Positions 1 to 11,593 of a DNA stretch of 64,000 nucleotides are shown one piece after another. Within the stretch, counting starts at the first letter, position 1. The number at the start of each line of letters is the position of its first letter. Source of the stretch: Metallyticus violacea. Lineage: Eukaryota; Arthropoda; Insecta; Mantodea; Metallyticidae. The notes below the pieces were generated by a model. That model saw nothing but the letters and a program-made list of their open reading frames with translations, ran no database searches and was not told where the DNA came from. A program made the position numbers and the translations under genes. The stretch is taken from contig CM060831.1 in assembly GCA_030762175.1 (NCBI GenBank), forward strand, positions 35,850,001 through 35,914,000, written 5' to 3'.

Positions 1-1911
1 CCTCACAATGGTATGGCAAAAAGTAAGGCTTAACATGAAATTCCTCGAAATTTTCGCAAGAGTTAACATGGATGGCTACTTTTGGCTGGTGTAACTTCAC
101 AGTCGGGCATAAAATGTAGACTAAGGACTCCGCGAGTGGGAAGAGGCAAACTTTCTAAAATCCTAACCTGGGTCTTGCAATCTTTTCTGTGAGAAGAAAT
201 GTGTTTAAACGGTTAGAACCTAAAAGTTGGGAGGGAAAGGTTGATTCATTTGTTACTATATATGATGAAGAGCTTTTGAAGCCCAAATAGCTTAAATCAG
301 TTAAAAAAAATCAATTAATAAGTCAAAAAATTGATGTTGGAAATATGGATGATGAAGTTTTTCCAGAAGAAGGTATTATGTAAGAGGATTGTTGCACTTG
401 CAAACATCGAAAACGTTAATATTATCTGGGAAACTGGAAGTAACAACTCTGATAAAAATTTATTTTTATTTATTTAATTTTTGTTTTTTAAACATCATAG
501 TGGGTTCAAAATATTCTCCAAGAATGGTGTTTGAAGTGTTTTACACTGCACATATACCTTAGCATCAACATCTACGGATCCTGTGGACTTCCTATAAACG
601 GTGCAGAAGCCACTGGCTTTATATGTATACTTCTGTGGTTCGTAACAGAGTATTTAAAACATTGAGTTGGAATTACGAGCGATTTATATTAACTAGAGTG
701 TATGGAAATAAAAGACAACGATAAATGTTTCGATTTATTCTGGAAGCAGGACCAGATGACTCTATACGCGTAATGAGGCTCTGCTGATATAACAGCTAGT
801 AGAAATTAACTGTATGTAAATCAATAACTTTAGATCTCATTTCGTACGTTTAAAATACGCAAGCACTGGCCGCCTCTGAGGGGGAAAAAAAAAAAAACCT
901 CATTCTGTATGACGTCTACTCTAACGCCAGCAGCGACAGAAAGGAGAACCACGTAGCAAAAAAGGGGGAAGGGAAGAGGGCGAACTTCAGCCGTCAACGT
1001 AAAATACGAATCCATGGTTGTTTCGCGGTGGGAATTGGGGGAGTTCAAATATATTCACTCCGCAGAGAAAACGTTTACCTGCCTCTATGATATATGAAAT
1101 TCTGAAAAACTAAAGAGAGTAGAGAGAAGTTCTTGTTTTGTAACAGGAGGTGGTTGTAGAGTAGCTAAATTTATCTAGGCTAGGCTTGGGGTTAAACAAT
1201 CTGTTAAAGGGAATCAAAGCCGATATTAGACAATTACACCTTATAGAACGTTAAAAAGTAATTTAAGAAAGAAGAAAAAACATTTAAATTAGTTATTTTT
1301 GTGCATAAATTATCTGTTAGATGTGTCATATCTTATTACATGTCTTAAACTGAATATCAAATTACTTCTTTCTTATTAGGAAGGTTGAAAGATACTAAGA
1401 AAGTATTTTATACCACTATCTTTTTAGTAAATTTACTACATTTTGAGAAGTTTATGTTAAAATAAATGTTTTAATTCGTTTAAATTTAAAGAATTTAACA
1501 TCATGGTAGAAGATTCTGAAATAATCTGTTCCTGTGATAGAAACACGGTAGTGATATTGAACATTTTCTTGCTTATTATTTTATATAGATCTCTGGCTTA
1601 TTCGTGTTATGATAAAATTTCATTTCTTTACAACTTAATTTTTATTTTTGTAGAATCTGAAAATTATCCAAAGATATGGTCGCTTGAAACTGGAAACTGA
1701 CTTTAGAAAAACATTTAAACGTATGTAGCATCTCGATTATCGATTATTAAGAAGAAAAATTATCGATTTTAAAATGAAAACAAAAGAAGTTTAGAAATAT
1801 TACGATCCTGAAACATTTTTAGTTTTTTTGTTCAGTTTGAAAATTATTATTTTTCAATATATACATACATAGGTGCTAAAAGGGATTACATTTTTAAAAG
1901 TTGTTTAAGCC
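1..1911. other. AT-rich sequence without recognisable genes
   Basis: All frames are broken by stops at short intervals. The longest open stretches (about 70 codons near 830-1048 and 65 codons near 1503-1700) show no domain, no coding-like composition and no convincing splice sites. A poly-A run lies near 884-897. Nothing else is recognised here. Confidence 0.6.
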
Positions 1912-1915
1912 TTAA

Positions 1916-1960
1916 CCCGCAAGTGGTCACAAGTTTTGTGAGCATTTTGCTCACGGTACA

Positions 1961-2008
<48 letters not shown>

Positions 2009-2542
2009 TTTCCTATGACTATTCTATAACAATCTGAAAATTTCTTAACTTGGCTGCTGAGCTAATTTTACAAGTACTTTCTCTCTACTGTGCTCATTTT
2101 TAGAAATAAAATCATTTTATAACTGTTTAACTTTTGAACATCAGGGGAAAAAACAACACGCAAACGAAATCACCCAAGTCTTCCCAGTAAATGAAAAACA
2201 TTCTTGACAAGCTAACGGCACATATGGGCTTTTGCGAACTTTTGAGGACAAAATAATTTGGAGTACAATTTAACTTTCAAACAAAGAGCAATTTTCAATG
2301 TATGGACGTCCATTTCGCATATGCCAATCCTGTGGTAACTCCAGAAAAACCCCTACCTAGTTGGTAGCGCAATAAGACAAATGCTCTCTATAGCGCGCGG
2401 GTACCTAAGCAAGTAATGTTAGGTATACACTTTAGACAGTACCAGCTTATGCAAGAAGAAGAAGTCAGCTATGAAAAAACACAAATCCATAGCATAAGGA
2501 ATCAAATACGCTTTAGGCTTTAAAATAATGTGTGCTAGCGGG
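1916..2542. mobile_element. piggyBac-type MITE (non-autonomous), TTAA-flanked
   Basis: The element starts TTAA-CCCGCAAGTGGTCACA and ends TGTGCTAGCGGG-TTAA. Read inward, the two ends are CCCGCAAGTGGTCACA and CCCGCTAGCACACA. They form short imperfect terminal inverted repeats that start with CCC and are bounded on both sides by TTAA (1912-1915 and 2543-2546). Exact TTAA duplication with CCC-starting termini is the hallmark of the piggyBac superfamily. The 627-bp interior has no transposase and holds a CT microsatellite. A small inverted repeat (GTGAGCATTTTGCTCAC) sits just inside the left end, as is common for subterminal repeats in this group. It must have been moved by a transposase encoded elsewhere. 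Confidence 0.75.
1962..2004. repeat. (CT)n microsatellite
   Basis: An uninterrupted CT dinucleotide run of about 21 units lies inside the piggyBac-type MITE. It may be useful as a length-variable marker of MITE copies. Confidence 0.95.
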
Positions 2543-3108
2543 TTAAGTGCTATGCATATATCACACGTGCCTTGGAATCGCTCAAAAGTTCTTTCTTCGA
2601 AGAATTATGTTTAAAGTATTTAATAAAAATTTTGGTTAGCTTAGAACAACCAAGCACAAGAAGGGACCCTTCTTCGAAATGAAGTTCATCTTTTCGATGC
2701 CTTTGCCCATCTCTGTATTTATTGATAGTGGGACCTTAAATATTATCAAATCGCTTTCCTCAAATATTATTGCCATAGATTTCTGTCGTCTGAGGGGCTG
2801 AAACCTGTGAAACGTTTGATATGAGGGTGTCGTTTGTTCATTTATCTCTAATCTTTCAACTCACAATCACAAACTACAATTTCTATAATTGATACAGATT
2901 TTCCATCAACAAAGGAAGAGGTTTACTGCTTCCCATATGAAGTCATGCAATTCTGTTAACTTTAAATGCTGTTTTCTCAAAACCTTGTGTTTATGTGTGT
3001 GTGTGTGTGGGGGGGGGGGCTATAGGATTCATGCACCATACCGCAGACCTGAACTTAAAAAATTTACTTATAATTTCTAGAGATAGACACTCAGTATTCC
3101 TGTCTTTT

Positions 3109-3145
3109 ATTTAAATACATTACACTGCCTTTATTCACCTATTTA

Positions 3146-3197
<52 letters not shown>

Positions 3198-3439
3198 TAA
3201 CAGACAATTTAAACACCAGTGTATTGACGCAAGTGTTTATTACACACAGACTTAGATCAAATTTAATTTCACGACAGAAGTAATTATAATTGACTATATT
3301 TTCCACGTCATAAAGAATATAGTATACTGACAATGCAAATTAGCATAGTAGCGTAACCTCCGCTTAATGGAATATCTTTGTTATCCCTTCTAACCACCAG
3401 GCATTTAAATACATTACACTGCCTTTATTCACCTATTTA

Positions 3440-3488
<49 letters not shown>

Positions 3489-3693
3489 TAACAGACAATT
3501 TAAACACCAGTGTATTGACGCAAGTGTTTATTACACACAGACTTAGATCAAATTTAATTTCACGACAGAAGTAATTATAATTGACTATATTTTCCACGTC
3601 ATAAAGAATATAGTATACTGACAATGCAAATTAGCATAGTAGCGTAACCTCCGCTTAATGGAATATCTTTGTTATCCCTTCTAACCACCAGGC
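3109..3693. repeat. 294-bp tandem duplication carrying an (ATT)n tract
   Basis: Copy 1 (3109-3402) and copy 2 (3403-3693) read the same from ATTTAAATACATTACACT through TAACCACCAGGC. The only difference I see is one ATT triplet fewer in copy 2. The ATT tracts lie near 3145-3197 and 3440-3488. No transposon ends or coding sequence are visible. The near-identity means either a very recent duplication or an assembly artefact at the microsatellite. Confidence 0.92.
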
Positions 3694-5455
3694 AGGCGTA
3701 GGACATTTTCTCAATGTGGCCCCTAATACTAATGTGGCACCTTCTGGTACCTAAAGTGAGTACTTTATGGAAATATGCGGTCACCTAAGCCTAGGTTAAC
3801 GTTTATGTCCTGAAGGCAAATATAGAACACGTGGATGGTTTGCTATTTCGTCAGTTCTGGTCAGGCTTCCAGTAATACTACATAGCGTGTTTAAAAGAAA
3901 AGGGGGCGCTTTTCAAAAGAGGATGAAGAAAGTATTAGCTGAGACAGTATTTACAAACAGCCACTTCCAAGTTTAATCAGAGTGATTTTAGTAAGTAATT
4001 TTATGTAACTTCCTTATTTTAATCATAAGTATGGTTCCATTTCCATTTCCTGTACAAGTGTTGGATTATTGTTTGTGACGTTATTTTCTCGCCAGAGAGC
4101 AGAGAGCTACCCCCAGTCAAAAAATCTGACCTGAATATTTCTGTTGTTTATTGCAATAATGTTTTGCAAAAGATGACCGAAGCGAAAACCGATAATTTCT
4201 GGAGAGAATTCTTAAGCACGATCCGTGGAAAAGATGCTTCTTTGTATATTGTCTGAAAGCTTTGCTGTTATTATATTACGCAAGAGTAGTGAACATACGG
4301 AGTTAAAAAGACAGACTGACAACCTCGGGAAGGGAGATCCTAACGGTTCCATGTAGTACGTATGTGCGTTACGTGCAAGAAGTCACGTAAGCCATCAGAC
4401 CAATAATGTAGCAGAAACGAATCGAAGGGAAACAGATTATCCAATAGAGATGCGAAAATGAGAGAAAACATTCTAGATTTTTTCTAAAAACACATTTGAA
4501 AGAATAAAGATAGCTACGTGAGGCCGGCAGACTGCCATGCTAATTTTTCGGCCCAGGGGCAGTCGATCCAGGTTCTCTCAATTCATTTCGAGGGTCTCAG
4601 TCCAGTTGGAAGCGCAGTGAGCGGATAGAGTATTCCATTGGGAAAAGAGTTAGTTGGAAGCGCAGGGCATTATCAGTGTGGAAGATAGGCCCTTCTCCGC
4701 TCAATTCTCAGTTTAGTTCAAGTTATGTCTGTGCCAAGAGAATTCAGTCCAATTGTCAGTTTAATTCAGTTCAGTCGAAGAGTATCCTTACTGGAAAGTT
4801 ATGAATGAGAAGTAAGCAGTTGCGTCTCAGAATTAGTAGAACTTAGTGGAGTTCAGGATCTGAGTTATTAAAGTGCGTTAACATCATAGTGATCGCCATA
4901 GTTAGTGCAAAAGTGGCACACATTCTCTAGGAAATAACGGCGGCACATTTTTAGGTGGAATAGAATATGAACAATAAATTGTTATTCATCTCCTATAACG
5001 AAAAATCTTATTAATCTCCAAGACTCCTTTCCCTATGGTCACAGACCATAAAAGTATCCAGCAGCACAGTTTCAACAACTGTGGCAAAAATATAAATGAG
5101 CGGAAACTATAATTGGAGTGGGAGAGGAAAACATTTACCCCTGAGATCTCAATCATTAACCAATCCTTAACCTAAACAATTAATCTACTCCTTCCAAAAC
5201 CTTTCCCTCCATATATTTTACATATTTAATTAATAACCTTCTAATAAAATAAACCATTGCATAACTAATGTTTTTCATTTGCAATTGGAAGGGTAGAATC
5301 ACTTCTGAGGAAAAGGGCGTAACGGTGGATAGAGCTCGATAAAGCACAATGTTGGAGGTAGGAGCTCAAGTCAGCAAAATAAGGGAGTATTAAAATGTTA
5401 TTTTCAAAGTAACCTTATCTATAAATTATCATACATCTCCAAACACAGATTTTTT
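3694..5455. other. Gene-free stretch with a slightly GC-richer core
   Basis: No open frame of note is present. Between about 4530 and 4900 the GC content rises. A 14-bp direct repeat (AGTTGGAAGCGCAG) occurs near 4595 and again near 4652, and AATTCAGT-like words recur. This could be an old LTR or another unclassified repeat, but no termini or target duplication could be defined. Confidence 0.4.
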
Positions 5456-5728
5456 ACCGCTGAGGTAAAAGTCCTTAAGACGCGGACTCGTGAGCAGAAG
5501 GTCCGGGGTTCGATTCCCGCCAAGACCGTCCCCTCTGACAGGTTTTTTCCAGTGTTTTCAGGTTTTAATAAATGGCAAATGTCGGGGAATTATCCTAAAC
5601 TTAGGCCTGGAACGTTTCCTTCCTTAAAAAAAAAATTCTCTCCCAATTTATCATTTCATCCAATGTATCATCAGTGTCACCGCCTGTGATGCCCCAGCAG
5701 TAAAAATGGGTGTAAAATATTATTAAAA
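5456..5728 (+). mobile_element. SINE-A (Ser/Leu-tRNA-like head), diverged copy
   Basis: This is an old copy of the main SINE family of the window. It has a tRNA-like head with box B-like GGTTCGATTCCCG near 5510. The body contains the diagnostic words AAATGTCGGGGAATTATCC and TAGGCCTGGAACGTTTCC, then CCGCCTGTGATGCC, and it ends in AGTAAAAATGGGTGTAAAAT. The first 25 bases of the head are degraded. RNA polymerase III promoters of this kind are internal to the head. Confidence 0.85.
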
Positions 5729-6107
5729 TACTAAGATTTATTATGTCAATCGTAAAATGTTAAAAAATAGTATTCAAGTTGTTATTCCCCCCCCCTTTTT
5801 TTTCTAATTCATTTCTAGGGATATTAATATCTTTACATTTTTTATATTGTACTTGATGATATTGTTCCCTCAATGAACAATTCTCATTGTTCTGTATAAC
5901 ATAAAAGACAAGCATTTATATAAATAGACAGTAAGCCATGGTTTTAGACTGTTTAAAAAGTAGTTTACGATACGAGTTTTGGCTTAATCCAGTTATAATT
6001 ATAATTGACTTCTTTTGTAATTACAGCTACCCCAGAGCCTGGACCTATTTATTAAATGACATTAAAATACTGACAGTATTTATATATCCTTTTTATTCGT
6101 TTTATTG

Positions 6108-6377
6108 ACACTCTTTAACATCTCAGGTCATCAGCATCCCATTCAATTCAAGGCGTGAAATGGCCGACAAATTTTGCTCAAAGGCCTCTCATATTAGGCT
6201 TGAGATTATTTTTCGTGCAGTAAATCTACGACACGTGACCCACTGCTTTACTTCCCTTCTGAAGGAAGCCATACTTAGGATTTTTACGCCTGAAAAAATT
6301 ATATATCCTGCCCGGAATTAAACCCACGATCTTGGATTTAGGAGGCAAGTATGGTTACCACTATACCACCAGGATCA
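6108..6377 (-). mobile_element. SINE-B (tRNA-Gly/Arg-like head)
   Basis: Read on the minus strand it starts with a tRNA-like head: box A is close to GGTATAGTGGTAACC and a degraded box B follows. The head contains CTTGCCTCCTAAATCC in the anticodon region. The body includes AAGTATGGCTTCCTTC, and the tail is CCTGAGATGTTAAAGAGTGTC. The same order is seen in the copies at 22.6, 26.8, 35.9, 54.4 and 61.7 kb, which defines the family. No clear target duplication was found here. Confidence 0.85.
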
Positions 6378-6960
6378 TAGATTTTAGTCGATTCAATGTT
6401 TCAGACAATTTACAGAGTAATTTATCAAAATTATATTCCAAGATAAACGACAATCAAATGTAACACCAAGAACTTAACAGTTATAATATTTCAGTTGCGT
6501 AATAAAAGAAAAAAAAAAAAACACTTGTTTTAGCTATAGTTGTTAGTAAAAATTATTGTAATTAAATCAAATTGTTATAGTTTCATAGCATCCATAATTT
6601 TCTTGTATATCTATATTCGTTACAGTCATCTCTAATAATAATGGTAATATCATCGACAAACAATAGAGTCAACTTTGTATGAGATGAAATCTGATAGATC
6701 ATTGACTGTTATCAGAAATAAAAAAGACCTAACACTGATCCTAGAAAAACAGCTTATGTAATATTTTATTTTAATTTGCTCAGACATAATCATAAAAAAA
6801 ACGCACACGCGCGCGCGCCAGTAACAGTTATTAAGACAATAGCATAATAGATCAATAACCTTGTCATCCACTGCACAACTTTGTAAGTAGCTCATTATGA
6901 TTTCATGACTGACACAATCAAAAGCCCCTAAACAACCCTGCTCTTACTCCCTCTAATTAT

Positions 6961-7243
6961 AAACCGCCACGGGTGAACGAAGTAGTTAAGGCGCGGGCTC
7001 GTGAGCGGGAGGTCTGGTGTTCGAATCGTGCCAGGACCGTCTTCCCTAACAGGTTTTTTTTTCCTGGTTTTCCTTAGTCCTCATAAATGACAAATGCCGG
7101 GGAGGACCCTAAACTTAGGCCTGGAACGTTTCCTTCCTTAAAAAAAATCCTTTCCCAATATATCATTTATCTCATATATCACCAGTGTTTACCGCCTATG
7201 GTGCCTCAGTAGTAAAAACGGACGTTAAACACTATTCATTCAT
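6961..7243 (+). mobile_element. SINE-A, full length, with 13-bp target duplication
   Basis: The insertion is bounded by perfect 13-bp direct repeats TCCCTCTAATTAT (6948-6960 and 7244-7256). The head reads CGCCACGGGTGAACGAAGTAG with box B GTTCGAATCGTGC. The body has ATGCCGGGGAGGACCC and the tail is GGACGTTAAACACTATT followed by a short CATT repeat. Perfect target repeats of 10-15 bp next to a simple 3' tail are expected when a LINE machinery inserts a SINE by target-primed reverse transcription. Confidence 0.93.
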
Positions 7244-7256
7244 TCCCTCTAATTAT

Positions 7257-8479
7257 GACGTGGTGTTACTCTAAGGAGCGCTTTCAGAGAAGAAACTTTT
7301 GGAAATGTTACGGAGGTCAAAGAAGGTAGGAGAGCCGTTGTATATGTGAAATATCATCAAATATAATTGATAATGTGGACAATCCTTGAAGCAAATCGGA
7401 GTCATTACTTTTTAATTCACTTCAACTAGTATAGTCTAAGTGTTGGTTTTCATATGAAGCACACTTGTTTAGAAATGCAATTAAAATTTCAGCTCGTTTA
7501 ATACAGCTTTTGTTAATTTGAATGCCAAACTAGCTTATAAAACCGTTAATTAATTTTAGCTATCGTAAAATACAATTAGCATTAATGTATTTTATCACGG
7601 AAGGGTGAGCACAAATGCAGAACTAATTTGTGCATAATTATTTAAAGGGCTGATAATAAACAAAAAGTATTAAATACCAATCGGAGCACTTTAATTAAAT
7701 GTATCGGCTTAATTTAAGATACAAACGATCAACCAATCCGCAGCATGAAATAAAAACATTAGAACTGGAAGGTTTTTATACCGCAGAGTATGTGGTTTCA
7801 TTGTATGAAAAACCAACTATAATGAGCTCAGCATTGAAAGCGATATGAAATTCATTAAGAGTCAATGGAGAGCATATTAATATTTTTGTAATAAAGTTAA
7901 ATGCATAAAATATGGGCCAGTAGGCATTTTTTTCTGAGCGGAATATATTATCTAGTACTTAATTTATGAACGAATCTAATATCAGACAAAAAGATTACAA
8001 TGGCAGATTTAAGAGACAATCAGGAACAGAACGTTAGCTTGCAGCTGAATGCAGCAAATGGAAAATTAGAAGATTAGCGTGTCTCACAATTAATCACATG
8101 TCCAATACAGAAATGCAGTCTAGGGCAAAAACGAAAAAGAACCTAAGATTCAATTGCAATAACTTTCCTTTAGACTGAGAGGCTCATTAATAAGAGTTGG
8201 ATTAATTAATATGAACTCCATGTTAGAATTACCTCATTTCTTATTGTATTTTTCTGGCTAGACTGTCCGGCACAGAACGTGAATTTTGTTTTCTCCTTGT
8301 ACCTGCTGCTGTTTTTCTGAGCATGTGATCGTCGTGGTGCTTTGTTTATCAACCATTGTGTCAGACCTTACAGGCTTCGAAATGAGGCAAATTGTTGGCA
8401 CATTGGTGGGTTGGTACATTTGAAACGTTTTTCTAGCTACTACGCAGATACTTACTTCTCAATCGTCATTACCATTTAT
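7257..8479. other. AT-rich gene-free stretch
   Basis: No domain, RNA gene or repeat family is recognised. Reading frames are closed at short intervals. Confidence 0.6.
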
Positions 8480-9000
8480 AGTAATCTGCCCAAATGTGCA
8501 GAGAAAGAATCTTGGGAACATATTCTGGCATACTGCAAGGGGACAGAAGAATGGAGAAAGAGATATCGGGGGAGACGGACAGTGGCAGTGCTGGACTTTG
8601 CTGCCATATAGAAGGGAGGAGGAGGAAGTAGGTAAATTTTTAAACAAAGTGAGACAGTTCATATCGGAAGAGGCAGACAACCGATAAGGGGGTAGGGCAA
8701 CGTGGGGGAGTATCAATATTTTCTTGGGAGGGGAATATGTGCACATACATATATATGAGGGCGTATAAGTTATTTTTGTGCTGATTTCTTTTGTTTGTTT
8801 AAAACATTTTTACTATTATTATATTTTTTAGTTTTACCATGTATTTATTTCATTATTATATATTGTCTTTTAAGATATAAATATTGGTTTCTGCATTTTC
8901 GGCGCATTTCCTAAAGTATTGGGAAGCACGTATGGTCACAGAAGACGTGCAACAAGGATGAGTTAAATTTGTAACAAATATATTTTGTAAATAAATAAAG
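8480..9000 (+). pseudogene. LINE 3' end: C-terminus of a non-LTR retrotransposon ORF2 plus 3' UTR
   Basis: Around 8489-8560 the plus strand encodes KCAEKESWEHILAYCKGTEE. This matches the zinc-knuckle-like C-terminus of endonuclease/reverse-transcriptase LINE proteins (C-x-E-E-x-x-W/x-H-I/L-L-x-x-C pattern). After a stop and frame change, EEEEVGKFLNKVRQFISEEA follows (near 8615-8675), which is the typical last segment of the same proteins. About 300 bp of AT-rich 3' UTR leads to AAATAAATAAAG and then directly into the TAC repeat. The reverse transcriptase itself is absent, so this is a 5'-truncated insertion. A second LINE fragment at 48.8 kb encodes a similar C-terminal segment. Confidence 0.75.
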
Positions 9001-9113
9001 TACTACTACTACTACTACTACTACTACCACTACCACTACCACTACCACTACCACTACCACTACCACTACCACTACCACTACCACTACCACTACCACTACC
9101 ACTACCACTACCA

Positions 9114-9154
<41 letters not shown>
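8999..9154. repeat. (TAC)n / (CACTAC)n compound microsatellite at a LINE tail
   Basis: About 155 bp of TAC triplets. The middle has the regular six-base unit CACTAC and both flanks are pure TAC. Long artificial poly-Val or Ser-Gly open frames on the minus strand across it are by-products of the repeat. It starts right after the LINE's AATAAATAAAG, so it probably grew from the LINE's simple-repeat tail. Confidence 0.93.
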
Positions 9155-9157
<3 letters not shown>

Positions 9158-9159
9158 TT

Positions 9160-11048
9160 TATGGTGTATTGTTAAGGAGCCATTTTGTGTCCAAAATAGT
9201 TTTTTTATTTCATTTAGCACACATTTCCATAAATTGTAACATAAACTTCCTGTTATTTAATGACATTTCTTCGTGCATAAACTTTTATTGCATTATAATA
9301 ACTTTAATAAATATAATCTGCAGGATGAAAAAATGCTCAAAGTTTATAAATTATGTATATATATATATATATCTTGAGTAATCTTCAATCGAACTTTACA
9401 AACTTCAAAATACAACCCATAACTGTCGAAAATCCACTTCTTTATCTTCGCACCTTTTCATGCAATTGTTTTGCCAACCTCACGCTTCAAGCCTTCACAC
9501 CTAGCCCCACTTCAGCGCTCAACTTGCTGAAGAGCATGGAAGAAGTGTTTAATTAGAACTTCCCATCCAAAGGGTCCTCAAATGGAAAAAGGAAAGTGTA
9601 CAGGTCACGTTGACGTAACGAACTAATGACGTCAGTCATTTCTGAGCTCGATAAAACACACACGTTGGAGAGTTGCTCTTCTAACAGCGATGCTTAGGAA
9701 ATAAGGTTCAAGATGGCACAAAGATAATGTAAAGTCAACACTTACCTGCATTAGTGACAGACTCAGTGGGTGTTAAATTTATAGGCATTTTAGACAGAAT
9801 ATTTTTAAGGTTTTTATCTTCCACAGTATGGAATATTATTTTCTTAAGATACGCTCATCACGGAAATAAGGCATCTTCAGTAGCTTCGAAGTTTTCGAGA
9901 AAAACACTCTACTAGATTGTTTTGTAAACACTATTATTAATACATATTTAAATACATCCCTATAACATGCAATCTACGGTGTTAAATTACAGGATAATGA
10001 AAGAAATGTATCTAGTTTCTTATGAATACTAATATTGTATATGCTGGTTGATTATTACTAAAGATCATGATTATTATATCCGCCTGATGAATGCATTTCC
10101 TGTGACAAATGCTCGCTTTTGTAGTATGTGAGCAAGTAGTTTTGAAGCTGCCTCGCGCACCGCAGCAGTTACACGTGTCCCAGACTGAGCACCTCTGGCT
10201 TATGATGACGATGATCTGAATCTCGTTAAGTAAGATGGTGTAGAAGTCTCTGAGTGAACGGTGTCATTGTAGCAGAACTGCAAGGAATTTGCTGCACTTC
10301 AGAAAAAAAAAAAAAAAAAAAGCACCTTATCCGTTGAGAGTGAGACCTCGTCATAAGGACAAGTAAAAGTCTTAAGTAACAGTTCATTTACAGTATACTT
10401 GCTGTGGCAGTACCATTAAAAATTCACGCTCCACTGTAGGAGTTTTAACCAGCTGTAAAGTATGGCTTTAAAATTTTATGAAACCGCCAGAAAGGAACTA
10501 TTAACAGTAAAAGCCTTCCTATGTGAAGTGGCAAGCATATCATTCGCAGTGACGTCCCCCTTAGAAAGACGTGATTCCAATGCCAAGAGCCAGTTACCTC
10601 TGCAGTATTTGACGGGTGGCTCTGTATATGTGGAAAGGAAAGAAATACGGTCTTAAGAGTGATAAAATGATGTAGAAGAGACAGCTAAAGTCAAAGTAGT
10701 GCCATACCATACCCGCATTATAGCAGAGTCTAACATTTCTCTTTGAAAGTCACAGATACTTCAACATTTTTGACTTTGCAACGGAAGAACACGGAACAGA
10801 TAGCCTGCAACTGTTTACTGTTGGGCATAGATTTGCAAAAACATAAATAATAAATAACAGCCAAACAAAATCACAAGAAGGGAGTTGTTAAAAAACCCAT
10901 ACACGTCAAATGTCACATTTTTCATTCTTTTTCTTTCTCTTTTTATGACGAAATCATTCTATGAGTTTGACGCAAAATAATAACATTTAAGGATTTGTGC
11001 CCCCCTCCCCCCCTGTTTCCCTACTTGCAACTATAGTTTCTACAGTAA
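9160..11048. other. AT-rich stretch without recognisable genes
   Basis: The stretch holds short TA repeats near 9354-9373 and a poly-A run near 10302-10321. An open stretch of 64 codons at 10462-10656 (plus strand, starting MALKFYETARKELLT) has no recognised domain and no good splice sites. Nothing else is supported. Confidence 0.5.
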
Positions 11049-11213
11049 TACAAGACAAATGCACATACCGTGGAAGAATTGAAACAAAACACCTCTCAGG
11101 AAATAGCCAGCAATACTCAACGTAAACTACAGAGAGTAATGGATAGTGTTTTAAAAAGGTGCCAAAAATGTATGAACAATGACGGTAGAGAGTATCAGCA
11201 TATACTTTCATAA
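11049..11213 (+). pseudogene. DUF4817-type (Tc1/mariner-related) transposase C-terminus fragment
   Basis: Fifty-four uninterrupted codons plus stop encode a stretch beginning YKTNAHTVEELKQNTSQEIA and continuing LQRVMDSVLKRCQKCMNNDG. This is the characteristic end of insect transposases carrying DUF4817, a helix-turn-helix and a DDE domain (NPHTLEELK...IRQEI...LxRVxxNxxxRCxxC). The DDE core and the N-terminus are absent upstream. The fragment at 39.6 kb encodes a close relative of the same segment. It is a remnant without function on its own. Confidence 0.8.
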
Positions 11214-11593
11214 AGTTGTTAAGTAAAACCGTAAAGGAAACCGTTATACGGCTGTGTCAACGCCGCTCTAGCCTATAAACAAAAACGATGGTCCAAGGCT
11301 CATTGCAGTCCTATCATAACAACAGAGTTCCACACTGCCAGCTGCAAGTGGACAAGTCAATCGCAGTTTGTTGTTAAGAGGGCAAATTTTATTTCTGCCT
11401 TTGTGTTATTGTAACTTAATTTGCGGTTAAGAGATCTGTATAATTCAAGTCTTTGTACTGTTACGGACTACTGGTGCGTCAGTATTATTGATGACAAATA
11501 TTAGTTAAGTAAAGTTAAATTTAGTGCATTGTATTGAAATATTGTAATTAGAATAGAAAAAATAGCCTACCTTCATAACGTAGAGGAACCTAA

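Noticed and set aside
3145..3488. Spaced repeats reminiscent of a CRISPR-like array
   Set aside because: The repetition is one 294-bp tandem duplication with an ATT tract, not short repeats with unique spacers, and the genome is eukaryotic.
8911..9220. Long open frames of poly-Val and Ser/Gly repeats on the minus strand
   Set aside because: They are translations of the TAC/CACTAC microsatellite and carry no other coding evidence.
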